Below, in pieces: positions 7,561-15,136 of a DNA stretch of 64,000 nucleotides (position 1 is the stretch's first letter; the number at the start of each line of letters is the position of its first letter). The stretch comes from Infirmifilum sp. NZ. GTDB taxonomy: Archaea; Thermoproteota; Thermoprotei; Thermofilales; Thermofilaceae. Location of the stretch: assembly GCF_022693705.1 (NCBI RefSeq), contig NZ_CP094288.1, positions 1,008,443 through 1,072,442 of the forward strand. Reading direction: 5' to 3'. The notes below the pieces were generated by a model. That model was not told where the DNA came from, made no database searches, and saw nothing but the letters and a program-made list of their open reading frames with translations. A program made the position numbers and the translations under genes.

Positions 7561-8898
7561 GTGTCCAGACCAGAGATCAGGATCACACCTCCTGGACCCA
7601 AAGCCCGGGAGGTGGCGTCCAAGGACAGCGAGCTGATAATGCAGAGCTTCGCACGCTGGTACCCCTTCGTCGCGAAGAGAGGCCAGGGTGTCTGGCTCGA
7701 GGACGTTGACGGTAACAAGTACCTGGACTTCAACTCCGGCATCGGTGTCACCAACGTGGGCCACGCCCACCCGAAGGTCGTGAAAGCCATAAAGGAGCAG
7801 GCCGAGCGCCTCCTACACTACTCCCTCACAGACTTCCTCTACGAGACGCCGGTCCAGCTAGCTGAAAAACTCGTGAAAATCACCCCCGGCTCGTTCCCGA
7901 AGAAGGTATTCTACGCGAACAGCGGCGCCGAGGCGATCGAGGCCGCCATAAAGGTTGCGCGCGGCCACTTCAGGGGGACCAGACCCTACATCATAGCGTT
8001 CGCGGGCTCCTTCCACGGGCGGACTATGGGAGCCCTCTCGCTCACGGCGAGCAAGCCCGTCCAGAGGAGGGGGTTCGCGCCGCTGGTCCCGGGCGTAGTC
8101 CACGTGCCGTACCCGTACTGCTACCGGTGCCCCTTCAGGCAGAAGTACCCCGACTGCAACCTCTGGTGCGTGGACTACATCGAGGAGTGGGTACTCAAGA
8201 AGTACGTGCCACCCGAGGAGGTCGCGGCTATAGTCTTCGAGCCCATCGCGGGCGAGGGCGGCTACATAGTCCCGCCGCCCGACTTCTTCAAACGGCTGAA
8301 GGAGCTCGCCGACAAGTACGGCATACTCCTCGTCGACGACGAGGTCCAGGCCGGCATAGGACGCACGGGCAAGTGGTTCGCCATCGAGCACTGGGGCGTC
8401 GAGCCCGACCTGGTGGCCATCGCAAAGGGGATCGCCTCAGGCCTCCCCCTAGGCGTCCTCGTGGGCAGGAAAGACGTCATGGACCTGCCGCCGGGCAGCC
8501 ACGCCAGCACGTTCGGCGGGAACCCCGTCAGCTGCGCGGCCGCGATAGCGACGCTAGAGGTGATAGAGGAGGAGCGCCTCCTCGAGAACGCGGCGCGCGT
8601 CGGCGAGGACGCGATGAGGAGGCTAAACGAGCTCAAAGAGGAGGTCCCGGCCATCGGCGACGTCAGGGGCAAGGGGCTGATGATCGGGGTCGAGCTCGTC
8701 AAGCCCGACGGCTCCCCGAACCCCGAGCTCCTCAAAGCCACGCTGGAGAACGCCTTCAAGTCGGGGCTACTCGTGATCGGCGCCGGAGTCAGCACCATCC
8801 GCATAGCACCCCCGCTCATCATCACCAAGGAAGAGATAGACGTCGGGCTGGAGATACTCAGCGACTCGCTCAAGAAAGCACTGAGAACAGTTGGCTGA
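7561..8898 (+). CDS. Class III PLP-dependent aminotransferase
   Basis: Fold type I enzyme of the acetylornithine/4-aminobutyrate aminotransferase family (some archaeal members are broad amino acid racemases). 445 residues. FNSGIGVTNVGHAHPKVV, NSGAEAIEAAIKVAR and FHGRTMGALSLT form the cofactor phosphate site; VDDEVQAGIGRTGKWFA carries the PLP-pyridine aspartate; AIAKGIASGLPLG holds the Schiff-base lysine (Lys289). A cysteine-containing insert (YCYRCPFRQKYPDCNLWC, about 185-202) resembles the archaeal GABA-type subgroup. Divergent from por, suggesting amino acid to 2-oxoacid to acyl-CoA flow. Substrate unknown. Confidence 0.9.
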   Translation: MSRPEIRITPPGPKAREVASKDSELIMQSFARWYPFVAKRGQGVWLEDVDGNKYLDFNSGIGVTNVGHAHPKVVKAIKEQAERLLHYSLTDFLYETPVQLAEKLVKITPGSFPKKVFYANSGAEAIEAAIKVARGHFRGTRPYIIAFAGSFHGRTMGALSLTASKPVQRRGFAPLVPGVVHVPYPYCYRCPFRQKYPDCNLWCVDYIEEWVLKKYVPPEEVAAIVFEPIAGEGGYIVPPPDFFKRLKELADKYGILLVDDEVQAGIGRTGKWFAIEHWGVEPDLVAIAKGIASGLPLGVLVGRKDVMDLPPGSHASTFGGNPVSCAAAIATLEVIEEERLLENAARVGEDAMRRLNELKEEVPAIGDVRGKGLMIGVELVKPDGSPNPELLKATLENAFKSGLLVIGAGVSTIRIAPPLIITKEEIDVGLEILSDSLKKALRTVG

Positions 8899-8985
8899 GG
8901 ATCTCCCAGGTCCCCTCCCCCACATCTCATGATTGTTGTCTTTCATTCTTTTCCGGCAAACCAACTGAAAAAGGCTAGTCTCACG

Positions 8986-9059
8986 TGGGCCGGCCGGGAC
9001 TTGAACCCGGGACCCCCCGGTTATGAGCCGGGTGCTCTACCTGGCTGAGCTACCGGCCC
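8986..9059 (-). tRNA. tRNA with CAU anticodon (elongator Met, possibly Ile2)
   Basis: Cloverleaf on the minus strand: acceptor GGGCCGG/CCGGCCC, D stem GCTC/GAGC, anticodon stem CCCGG/CCGGG with loop CTCATAA (CAU), T arm CCGGG-TTCAAGT-CCCGG, discriminator A, no encoded CCA. It lacks the A1-U72 pair and GGG/CCC anticodon stem of archaeal initiators, and the initiator is found elsewhere in this window (55.7 kb). Elongator Met is most likely; tRNA-Ile2 (agmatidine-modified) is an alternative. Confidence 0.9.
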
Positions 9060-9129
9060 TTCACCCACAACTTTTTCTGCGAAGCTCATAAACTTTACTC
9101 AGCTACCTAACCGCGAGCGGTGAGACGAA

Positions 9130-9735
9130 ATGCATATGAGTTATGACTATTATTTCGTTTCTGCTATGCCCATCCCGTCGCCCGAGGAGCTCCGGCTGCT
9201 GAGGCTGAAGGCCGGGTTAACTCAGAGCGAAGTGGCGAAGCGCGCTGGTGTAAGCCAGAGCCTGATCGCGAGGATTGAGTCAGGCAAGGTGAACCCACGC
9301 GTCTCGACGCTCCTGAGGATCTACAGGGCTCTGGAGAGCTACCTTGAGGATGAGCTCACGGCTTGCGACATAATGTCGTCCCCTGTCGTCTACGTGACTC
9401 CCGACACAGAGCTCGTTGAGGCGACGAGGATCATGTGGGAGCGGGGGTTCAGCCAACTCCCGGTCATTAAGCCCGATACTCGCGAGAACGTGGGAACGCT
9501 CTTCGACGACGACGTCCTGAGCGCGTTCATACGCGAGAACGCGAGGGCTTCTCGCCTGACGGTGAGCGACGTGATGTCTGACCCTCTTCCGCTCGTGCCC
9601 TGCGGGACCAAGGTGAGAGTTGTTGCGAGGATGCTCAGCCGGGGTGTGCCGGCGGTTCTCGTCGAGCAGGGCATGGAGGTCGTGGGGATCATAACTAAGA
9701 GCGATATCGCTAAGCTGCTCCTGAAGAGGCTTTAG
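9130..9735 (+). CDS. XRE-family helix-turn-helix regulator with two CBS domains
   Basis: Residues about 15-80 form a Cro/cI-type HTH (RLKAGLTQSEVAKRAGVSQS LIARIESGKVNPRVSTL, given as two adjoining pieces), followed by a CBS pair (CDIMSSPVVYVTPDTELVEA and VSDVMSDPLPLVPCGTKVRV). CBS pairs bind adenosine nucleotides, so this is probably a ligand-sensing transcription factor. ATG 9130 follows GGTGAG at good spacing; many homologues begin at the internal MPIPSPEEL (9166), so the start is uncertain. Converges with, and overlaps by four bases, the winged-helix gene beside the candidate origin. Confidence 0.88.
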   Translation: MHMSYDYYFVSAMPIPSPEELRLLRLKAGLTQSEVAKRAGVSQSLIARIESGKVNPRVSTLLRIYRALESYLEDELTACDIMSSPVVYVTPDTELVEATRIMWERGFSQLPVIKPDTRENVGTLFDDDVLSAFIRENARASRLTVSDVMSDPLPLVPCGTKVRVVARMLSRGVPAVLVEQGMEVVGIITKSDIAKLLLKRL

Positions 9736-10124
9736 GCCTTCTCGACCACCAAGGCCTTTATCCTGTAGCGGGTATTGGGTTTGGTCCCGCGCTTCAGAAG
9801 CTTGCCCTCGTGGACCAGCCTCGTAACATACGTTGAGACTGAGGTTATACGCAGATCCGGGATTTCGCGGACGGCGAGGTTGTACAGGTCCCGTAGCGAG
9901 AACCAGGTCCCGTCGCCGAAATTCTCGACTATCAGGCCCCAGAGCCTCTGCTTGAGTGAGCCCTCCTCGGGTTGCTCGATGGCGCCTTCCTGCGTCTCTT
10001 TAAGGCTCTTGAGCATCGATAGTATCTGGAGGATCTTCTGCTCGTCGATCTCTCCACCCTCGATGGTGAGCGAGATCTTTTCGCCTGAGCTCAGGGTGTC
10101 TTCGATCTTGATCTTAGGCGCCAT
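9732..10124 (-). CDS. Small winged-helix DNA-binding-like protein beside the candidate origin
   Basis: 130 residues, family not recognised. The N-terminal half is acidic and polar; the C-terminal half (FSLRDLYNLAVREIPDLRIT, then VSTYVTRLVHEGKLLKRG and TKPNTRYRIK) has the layout of a winged helix: helix, turn, recognition helix with S-T-x-V-T-R, then a beta wing. Its promoter lies at the edge of the origin-like region, and one CTGTATAA box sits seven bases upstream of the start. By analogy with WhiP beside Sulfolobus oriC3 it could be an origin-associated DNA-binding protein, but that is inference; ordinary regulator is equally possible. Confidence 0.55.
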   Translation of the reverse strand: MAPKIKIEDTLSSGEKISLTIEGGEIDEQKILQILSMLKSLKETQEGAIEQPEEGSLKQRLWGLIVENFGDGTWFSLRDLYNLAVREIPDLRITSVSTYVTRLVHEGKLLKRGTKPNTRYRIKALVVEKA

Positions 10125-10317
10125 TATGCTCTGTATAATCAGCCTTCAAGGGTCTATTTAACATAAACCCTGAAATTATACGCCTCGAGGTCGTGCTGTA
10201 TAACGAAGAATAATCCTCTTTTTAAGATTAACAGTATGAATTGTACGCTTGATTGTGAACAGAGATTCATTATACGCTATGATTGCTTTATTGACATAAT
10301 TCTTTTTGATCCAGTGG

Positions 10318-10340
10318 CTCCAGTGGAAATCGAGGGGTTA
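10318..10340 (+). other. Origin recognition box 1 (ORB)
   Basis: Core CCAGTGGAAATCGAGGGG with dyad and G-string. A second CCAGTGG dyad lies directly upstream at 10311-10317, so this copy looks like a tandem dyad. Confidence 0.75.
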
Positions 10341-10415
10341 TTTAAACCCCCTTATTCTCCCGGCACTGGACGTGTATAAATGTATATTTAGCTTGAGCGC
10401 TGTATAACGTTCTCA

Positions 10416-10436
10416 GACCCCTTCATTTCCAGTGGA
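10416..10436 (-). other. Origin recognition box 2, inverted (ORB)
   Basis: On the minus strand the core reads CCACTGGAAATGAAGGGG: the same seven-base gap between dyad and GGGG as the other two boxes, with one change in the dyad. Confidence 0.7.
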
Positions 10437-10504
10437 GTGTTTGTATAAGAATTAAGAGTTGGGGTTTCTTCGTTTATTCCAAGTTAGGTGATTTGATGGA
10501 GTGT

Positions 10505-10526
10505 TTTCCAGTGGAAGTCAAGGGGT
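10505..10526 (+). other. Origin recognition box 3 (ORB)
   Basis: Core CCAGTGGAAGTCAAGGGG preceded by TTT; same orientation as box 1 and 187 bases from it. Confidence 0.75.
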
Positions 10527-10591
10527 ACTGTCATTCCCGTATACCGAAATCTTTAAAACCCCTCTGCTGGTCACGTTTTCGAGTATAAGTA

Positions 10592-12178
10592 ATGGCACTG
10601 CAGGAGGTCTACATACCGGACACGTCAGCTATACTTAGCGGGGTTCTCCGCGAGGCCGTCGCGGAGGGCAAGCTAGCTGGCCGTATCATCATCCACGTAA
10701 GCCTTCTGAACTACTTCGAGGAGCTCGCTAGGAAAGGCGCGAGTAGCGGTCTCTCTGGCCTAAAGGAGCTCGGTCTGCTGCGCGAGGCGGTGGACAACCT
10801 TCAGGAGGTTGTCGAGCTTGAGTACTCCTACGACCTGCCGCAGGGCTTGCGAGCGTCTAGGGACCTGAACCCGGATATTGTGGCGAGGCTCCTGGCGTTC
10901 GAGAATGGCGGGACGCTAGTGACGTGCGACGACGTTTCGGCTAAGGCGGCCGCAGCTATGGGCGTCAAGGTTCTGCACCTGCCCTCTAGCCGCGCTGAGA
11001 AGTTCTTCCTTGATGTGCTCTTCGACAATGACACGATGTCCGTCCACCTGAAGGAGGGGGCTAAGCCTTACGCGAAGAGGGGTTTGCCCGGTAGATGGGT
11101 CTTCGTGGAGCTGCGAGACGAGCCGCTGAGCAGGGAGGAGCTGGAGGACTATGTCAGGCAGATCTTTGAGAGGGTGCGCAACGAGAGCCAGTCCGCGTTC
11201 GTGGAGTACGAAGGCACGGGTGTTGTGATCGTGCAGCTGGACACTTACCGTATCGTCATCACGAAGCCGCCGTTCTCCGACGGGATTGAAATAACGGCTG
11301 TTAGGCCTGTAGCGAGGCTCCGCCTGGAGGACTACAACCTGCCGCGGAAGCTCGTCGAGAGACTCGAGAAGCAGGCCGAGGGGATCCTGATAGCTGGCGC
11401 ACCGGGTATGGGCAAGACGACTTTCGCTCAGGCCCTGGCTGAGTACTACTACAGGAAGGGTAAGGTTGTCAAGACGATAGAGTCTCCTAGGGACATGCAT
11501 CTCCCCGTGGAGATAACACAGTACTCTAAAAACTACGCTACGTCTGAGGAGATACACGACGTCCTGCTCCTATCTAGGCCGGACTACACGTTCTTCGATG
11601 AGATGAGGGACACGCGGGACTTCCAGCTCTACGCTGACCTAAGGCTCGCAGGAGTGGGGATGGTGGGCGTCGTGCACGCCACCAGCCCGATCGACGCGGT
11701 TCAAAGGTTCATAGGTAGGGTCGAGCTCGGGATGATCCCGTCGATCGTCGACACGGTTATTTACATTAAGAACGGGCAGGTGGAAAAGGTGTACTCGCTC
11801 GAGACGACGGTTAAGATTCCTCACGGCCTGAAGGAGGAGGATCTGGCGCGTCCGGTCGTCGTCGTCCGGGACTTCATGACGGGCGACCCTGAGTACGAGC
11901 TTTACGTGTTCGGTGAGAGGACGTTCGTGGTCCCGATCAAAAAGACGGCTACGAGGGTCAGCATGGAGGAGTATAAGATGAAGTCGGCGATGGAGAGAGC
12001 TCTCTACAAGATGCTCGGTGATGACGGGTACCAGATCACGGTCGATCCGAGCTCATCCATCGTCGTTATACAGGTCTCTGCGGAGTACTACAACTACCTT
12101 GCGGGGAAGCCGCGCCGGAAGCTGGAGAGGATAGCTAGGCGGTACGGATACGAGCTCGAGCTCAAGCCTTCGTTCTAG
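10592..12178 (+). CDS. PIN domain / PilT-type ATPase with C-terminal KH-like region
   Basis: Conserved archaeal protein combining an N-terminal PIN nuclease fold (IPDTSAIL with Asp10; second acidic cluster [12 protein letters not shown]) with a PilT/GspE-like ATPase (Walker [15 protein letters not shown] at about 269-276, [10 protein letters not shown] as Walker [16 protein letters not shown] sensor) and a C-terminal KH-like tail ([18 protein letters not shown]). 528 residues, on the short side of the family (often about 600). Role unknown, probably RNA- or ribosome-linked. ATG 10592 is the first codon after the origin-like region; no strong ribosome site. Confidence 0.88.
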   Translation: MALQEVYIPDTSAILSGVLREAVAEGKLAGRIIIHVSLLNYFEELARKGASSGLSGLKELGLLREAVDNLQEVVELEYSYDLPQGLRASRDLNPDIVARLLAFENGGTLVTCDDVSAKAAAAMGVKVLHLPSSRAEKFFLDVLFDNDTMSVHLKEGAKPYAKRGLPGRWVFVELRDEPLSREELEDYVRQIFERVRNESQSAFVEYEGTGVVIVQLDTYRIVITKPPFSDGIEITAVRPVARLRLEDYNLPRKLVERLEKQAEGILIAGAPGMGKTTFAQALAEYYYRKGKVVKTIESPRDMHLPVEITQYSKNYATSEEIHDVLLLSRPDYTFFDEMRDTRDFQLYADLRLAGVGMVGVVHATSPIDAVQRFIGRVELGMIPSIVDTVIYIKNGQVEKVYSLETTVKIPHGLKEEDLARPVVVVRDFMTGDPEYELYVFGERTFVVPIKKTATRVSMEEYKMKSAMERALYKMLGDDGYQITVDPSSSIVVIQVSAEYYNYLAGKPRRKLERIARRYGYELELKPSF

Positions 12179-12228
12179 ATTGCGTAACGTTTATTAATGC
12201 ACTGCTGATTGGGACTTCTGCCAAAACG

Positions 12229-12519
12229 GTGAAGCAAATGAGCGTCCAAGAAGGAAGCGTGCTGATAGGGAACAAGAACGTCATGAACTACGTCCTTGCC
12301 GCCGTGATACAGTTCAATCAGGGTGCTAAGAGGGTTGCGATAAAGGCCAGGGGCCGTGCGATAAGCCGCGCAGTCGACGTCGCTGAGATAGTGAAGAGCA
12401 GGTTCCTCAAGGACGAGGTTGACGTTGAGACCATCAAGATCGGCAGCGAGCAGGTCGGGGAAGGCGACAAGAAGAGGACGATCTCCACCATCGAGATAGT
12501 CCTCGCCCGCAAGAAATAA
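12229..12519 (+). CDS. alba: Chromatin protein Alba
   Basis: Abundant dimeric DNA/RNA-binding protein. 96 residues with the Alba core [19 protein letters not shown], then [20 protein letters not shown] including the conserved K-A-R-G-x-A-I-S loop that enters the DNA minor groove (the acetylatable lysine equivalent is replaced here, as the motif begins after an N-terminal SVQEG rather than KK). GTG 12229 or ATG 12238 are both possible starts. A TTTATTAA box lies about 40 bases upstream. Confidence 0.93.
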   Translation: MKQMSVQEGSVLIGNKNVMNYVLAAVIQFNQGAKRVAIKARGRAISRAVDVAEIVKSRFLKDEVDVETIKIGSEQVGEGDKKRTISTIEIVLARKK

Positions 12520-12522
12520 GTA

Positions 12523-12966
12523 TCATTCACTGCGCTGGTTTTCTTTGATTTTCTTCTCGATGATGTAGTCAATCTCTGTATTAAAGTCTGCGAGTTCTCT
12601 CTCGACGTCCCTTAACCCGTCGTCGAGGAGTGCGAAGACCATCTGAGGCTTTCTCGCTCGGGCTTCCGATCTCGCGTCCTTGATATGCGATGTGAGGTCT
12701 ACGTAGCGCGCAATGTAGCCGTAAGTAATCCTCTCGGCTAGGGACCTGTCGCAGTCCGCCTTCCTAAGCGAGAGGCGTAGGTTTCTTATGCTGAGGCGTA
12801 GAGCGCTTATCAGGAGAAGGCTTATTGCCGCAACCGCGTAGTTTGTCAGGTCGCGCTCCAGGAGTTCAAGGCTTGCAATGAGCGCTCTCGAGGTTTTGTC
12901 GAATAAGTTGTAGGTAGCGAGGAGGGTGTCGTTGCTGGCAGTCTGCCTTGTTCTCTGGCTTCTCAT
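12523..12966 (-). CDS. Helical protein of unknown function in the arcade region
   Basis: 147 residues, not recognised. Almost entirely helical by composition: an Arg/Ser/Thr start, a hydrophobic stretch (NYAVAAISLLLISALRLSI, about 42-60) that could be a membrane or bundle helix, and a charged C-terminal helix (DFNTEIDYIIEKKIKEN). It converges with Alba across three bases and lies downstream of the two small genes adjoining crenactin, so it may belong to that minus-strand unit. Confidence 0.5.
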   Translation of the reverse strand: MRSQRTRQTASNDTLLATYNLFDKTSRALIASLELLERDLTNYAVAAISLLLISALRLSIRNLRLSLRKADCDRSLAERITYGYIARYVDLTSHIKDARSEARARKPQMVFALLDDGLRDVERELADFNTEIDYIIEKKIKENQRSE

Positions 12967-13005
12967 TCCGTTTTACAGATCTCGGTTTGCTTAAATAGTG
13001 GCGAT

Positions 13006-13374
13006 TTAAAGCATTGGGAGGAGCTTGGAGAACTGGGGATTTTCAGGTGCAAGGTTTACGATTGGTAGTGCTATCCACCCGGGTTTTGTCCCTCTAGCTA
13101 TCTCAACCACTTCGCCGGCTTCGTCGGAGCGGAAGAGCAGGTAGTTTCCAGGTAGCTCTTTGTCGAGCTCCACGTAGTAGAACATTGGAAGCCCGTAGAG
13201 CTTGTAGTAATCCCGGAAGACTACGAAGACTCCGTAGTAGTGCTTGCCTCCGCGCTCGAAGTGAACTATGTACGTCACGTGCCCTAAGGCACTTGTGCTG
13301 CTTGCTAGCCGGGCCAGATCTGATATAGCTGTGAGTCTGACAGGTAGCATCTGCTCAGTGGTGTACTCAGACAT
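13006..13374 (-). CDS. Small conserved-looking protein, arcadin-1 candidate
   Basis: 122 residues, mixed alpha/beta with strands YIVHFERGGKHYYGVFVVF and FYYVELDKELPGNYLLF. No motif of a known enzyme. The start overlaps the end of the 129-residue gene by eight bases. Arcadin-1 is the small partner most consistently linked to crenactin in Thermoproteales; this gene or its upstream neighbour would fill that slot by size and place, but I cannot align it, so the name is only a candidate. Confidence 0.5.
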   Translation of the reverse strand: MSEYTTEQMLPVRLTAISDLARLASSTSALGHVTYIVHFERGGKHYYGVFVVFRDYYKLYGLPMFYYVELDKELPGNYLLFRSDEAGEVVEIARGTKPGWIALPIVNLAPENPQFSKLLPML

Positions 13375-13756
13375 TCTGTGTCGCCTCGGTTATCACTACT
13401 GTGACGCTTTCACCAGTCTTCAAAAGCCGTAACGCATTCATGCCGGTCTTCACCTCGCCTGCCTTGTACATTCTGAACCTGGCCTCACTGAACGGCCTCA
13501 GGACTATGATAATGGAGGAGGCGGCTGGGGCCAAGAGGAGGTCTCCCTCCTTGAACTCCGAGTAAAGGCTCCCCTCGTTAGTTAGCTTTGCTGGGATGTT
13601 TAAGATGATGTATTCGCCTCTGTTGATCGCGGTGGTTATAGTTTTCCCGACTTTCTTCAAGTTCTCGAAATTCAGCGGTGCTAGGTCCCGGCGAATCTCT
13701 CCCTCCGCTATCTGTGAGGCGAACTTCCGGAACTCTACCTTCAGTATCTCGCTCAC
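13367..13756 (-). CDS. Small protein divergent from crenactin, possible arcadin
   Basis: 129 residues, not recognised. N-terminal helix (EILKVEFRKFASQIAEGEIR) followed by several beta strands (EYIILNIPAKL, LLLAPAASSIIIVLRPF, ESVTVVITEA). ATG 13756 lies about 25 bases from the shared TATA element at 13775-13786, so its transcript is probably leaderless. Forms an overlapping pair with the 122-residue gene; the divergent layout with crenactin suggests a shared function. Confidence 0.5.
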   Translation of the reverse strand: MSEILKVEFRKFASQIAEGEIRRDLAPLNFENLKKVGKTITTAINRGEYIILNIPAKLTNEGSLYSEFKEGDLLLAPAASSIIIVLRPFSEARFRMYKAGEVKTGMNALRLLKTGESVTVVITEATQNV

Positions 13757-13774
13757 GGGGGCTTGAGATGTGCG

Positions 13775-13786
13775 AATTTATTTAAG
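13775..13786. promoter_or_regulatory. Bidirectional TATA element between crenactin and its divergent neighbour
   Basis: AATTTATTTAAG reads as a TATA box both ways. Toward the minus strand it lies about 25 bases from the ATG at 13756; toward crenactin it predicts initiation near 13807, just before the GAGGGG site and GTG at 13816. Confidence 0.5.
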
Positions 13787-13815
13787 GGTTGCGCGGAGTA
13801 GCTTGAGGGGTTGCT

Positions 13816-15087
13816 GTGGGCACTAGCATGTACAAGCAGAGGTTCGCGTACGGGGAGGACTACGGGACCAGCCAGTTCAAGTTTGGGCCTCTAGCCGAGA
13901 GGCCGCAGGTTATAGACAACAGGGGGCTTTTCCTCAGCGAGTCGAAAACCCTGTTGCGCATCTACGGGATTGAGAAGGAGGTTGTCGTGGGACCTGACGT
14001 GGTTAAGTATCTTGGTAGCCTCGAGGACGTGTCTCGGTATCTCGTCTACCCGATGCGTGACGGGCTCGTGGACAAGAGCGACGAGCGGGCGTGGAGGGTA
14101 ATAGAGGAGGTTACCCGCTACGGCTTTATTGTTTCGAGGCCTCAGGCCAGGGATTTCGACGGCTTCTACGTCACGGCGGCGCTGTCGGCAATCGCCCCGG
14201 ACTACATGTATGAAAGGCTCTTTGAGATACACGCTAAGCTCGACGAGGAGGGGCGCTTCGTTAAGGCTGTGACAATAATCCCGCAGCCCCTAGCCGTGGC
14301 CATCGCCGAGAAATCTGTGACGTGCGTGGTCATTGAGAGTGGTCACGGGAACACGCAGATAACCCCGATCTCAGCTTACCCGATCCGCAGCGCCATCGTC
14401 GCCCTAAACAGGGGTGGGGCTGAGGCGGATGCTATGGCGGCGGAGATCCTCAAGGACCTGGGGTTCGGGGACCGAGCACGGGAAGAGAAGTTCGTGCGCA
14501 TGTTTAAGGAGGCTGTTGGGTTGGTCCCAAGGGACCTTGACGAGGCCATCAAGGTCGCGAAGTCGAGTCCTGAGAGGTTTAGAACGGTTTTTAGGGTCCC
14601 AGGCACAACGCTTCAGATTGATTTGGAGAGAAACGGCTGGATGAGGTTCCTAATAGGGGAGATAGTGTTCAACCCTGGCCATGAGGTGTTTGAGAGCTAC
14701 TACAAGCGGGGAATGCCTAGGCCGAAGGACACCGTGGTGGGTGAGACTATTGTTCACGGGGACACGTCTCTCGTAGAGGCGATCCAGGTGTCGCTCAGCA
14801 GGGTTTCTGTCGAGCTCCTGCCGAGCCTGTACAATGACTTCATACTCAGCGGGGGCAACTTCTCATGGAAGGTCCCCAAGGGCCTGGAGGATGTAGCGGT
14901 CGACAGCGCGGAGAAGCTGAGGCTCGAGCTCGCCAAAGTCGGCATCAGCTCCAGGGTTCACCTCGTTTCAGATCCTCTGTACTCGGTGTGGAAGGGTGCT
15001 ATCGTCTACAGCATCGCTTTACCCGAGGAGGTTGAGTGGGACTGGAAAACTAGGGAAGGTTGGTACAGGCGTGGGGTTCACTACTAG
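13816..15087 (+). CDS. cren-1: Crenactin, archaeal actin homologue
   Basis: Filament-forming ATPase of the actin fold. Phosphate-1 loop AYGEDYGTSQFKFG (about 11-24, D-x-G-T), subdomain segment VYPMRDGLVDKSDERAW paralleling actin's YPIxxGxVxxWD, phosphate-2 loop IESGHGNTQITPI (173-185), adenosine motif LSGGNFSW (344-351), and the C-terminal DPLYSVWKGAIVYSI corresponding to actin's YSVWIGGSILA. 423 residues, in line with Pyrobaculum crenactin. GTG 13816 has GAGGGG upstream; ATG 13828 is an alternative. Heads an operon with arcadin-like genes and a Rad50-like gene, unlike plasmid ParM systems. Confidence 0.9.
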   Translation: MGTSMYKQRFAYGEDYGTSQFKFGPLAERPQVIDNRGLFLSESKTLLRIYGIEKEVVVGPDVVKYLGSLEDVSRYLVYPMRDGLVDKSDERAWRVIEEVTRYGFIVSRPQARDFDGFYVTAALSAIAPDYMYERLFEIHAKLDEEGRFVKAVTIIPQPLAVAIAEKSVTCVVIESGHGNTQITPISAYPIRSAIVALNRGGAEADAMAAEILKDLGFGDRAREEKFVRMFKEAVGLVPRDLDEAIKVAKSSPERFRTVFRVPGTTLQIDLERNGWMRFLIGEIVFNPGHEVFESYYKRGMPRPKDTVVGETIVHGDTSLVEAIQVSLSRVSVELLPSLYNDFILSGGNFSWKVPKGLEDVAVDSAEKLRLELAKVGISSRVHLVSDPLYSVWKGAIVYSIALPEEVEWDWKTREGWYRRGVHY

Positions 15088-15136
15088 CTGATCGAAACCC
15101 TTTTACGTTCCCGAAGAGTCTTTCACCTGTAGAGTG

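Larger units (their letters stand above)
10131..10453. repeat. Dispersed CTGTATAAC boxes
   Basis: CTGTATAAC or close variants recur: 10131 (CTGTATAATC), 10196 and 10400 (both CTGTATAAC), with weaker GTATAA cores at 10374 and 10442 and inverted TTATACG cores near 10175 and 10269. Two exact nonamers plus a near copy within 280 bases exceed what TATA boxes need. They could be operators for the adjacent winged-helix or XRE-CBS protein or origin accessory sites. Confidence 0.45.
10125..10591. other. Candidate chromosomal replication origin (ORB cluster plus AT-rich stretch)
   Basis: A 467-base gene-free region, clearly more AT-rich than its surroundings (especially 10196-10310). It contains three copies of the pattern CCASTGG-7-GGGG, two direct and one inverted, which matches the Orc1/Cdc6 origin recognition box (dyad CCAGTGGAAAC plus G-string GGGG) of Sulfolobus and other archaea in both sequence and spacing. 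An extra CCAGTGG dyad abuts the first copy, and a partial copy lies at 10559-10573 (minus). No orc1/cdc6 gene is visible in the window. The same region must also hold promoters for the two divergent flanking genes. Confidence 0.75.

Noticed and set aside
10559-10573. Fourth full origin recognition box
   Set aside because: On the minus strand CCAG-CAGA-GGGG keeps the G-string but lacks the CCAGTGG dyad and the seven-base spacing.
13816-15087. ParM/Alp7-type plasmid partition actin
   Set aside because: No parR-like gene, centromere repeats or plasmid genes; motifs and operon partners fit crenactin better.
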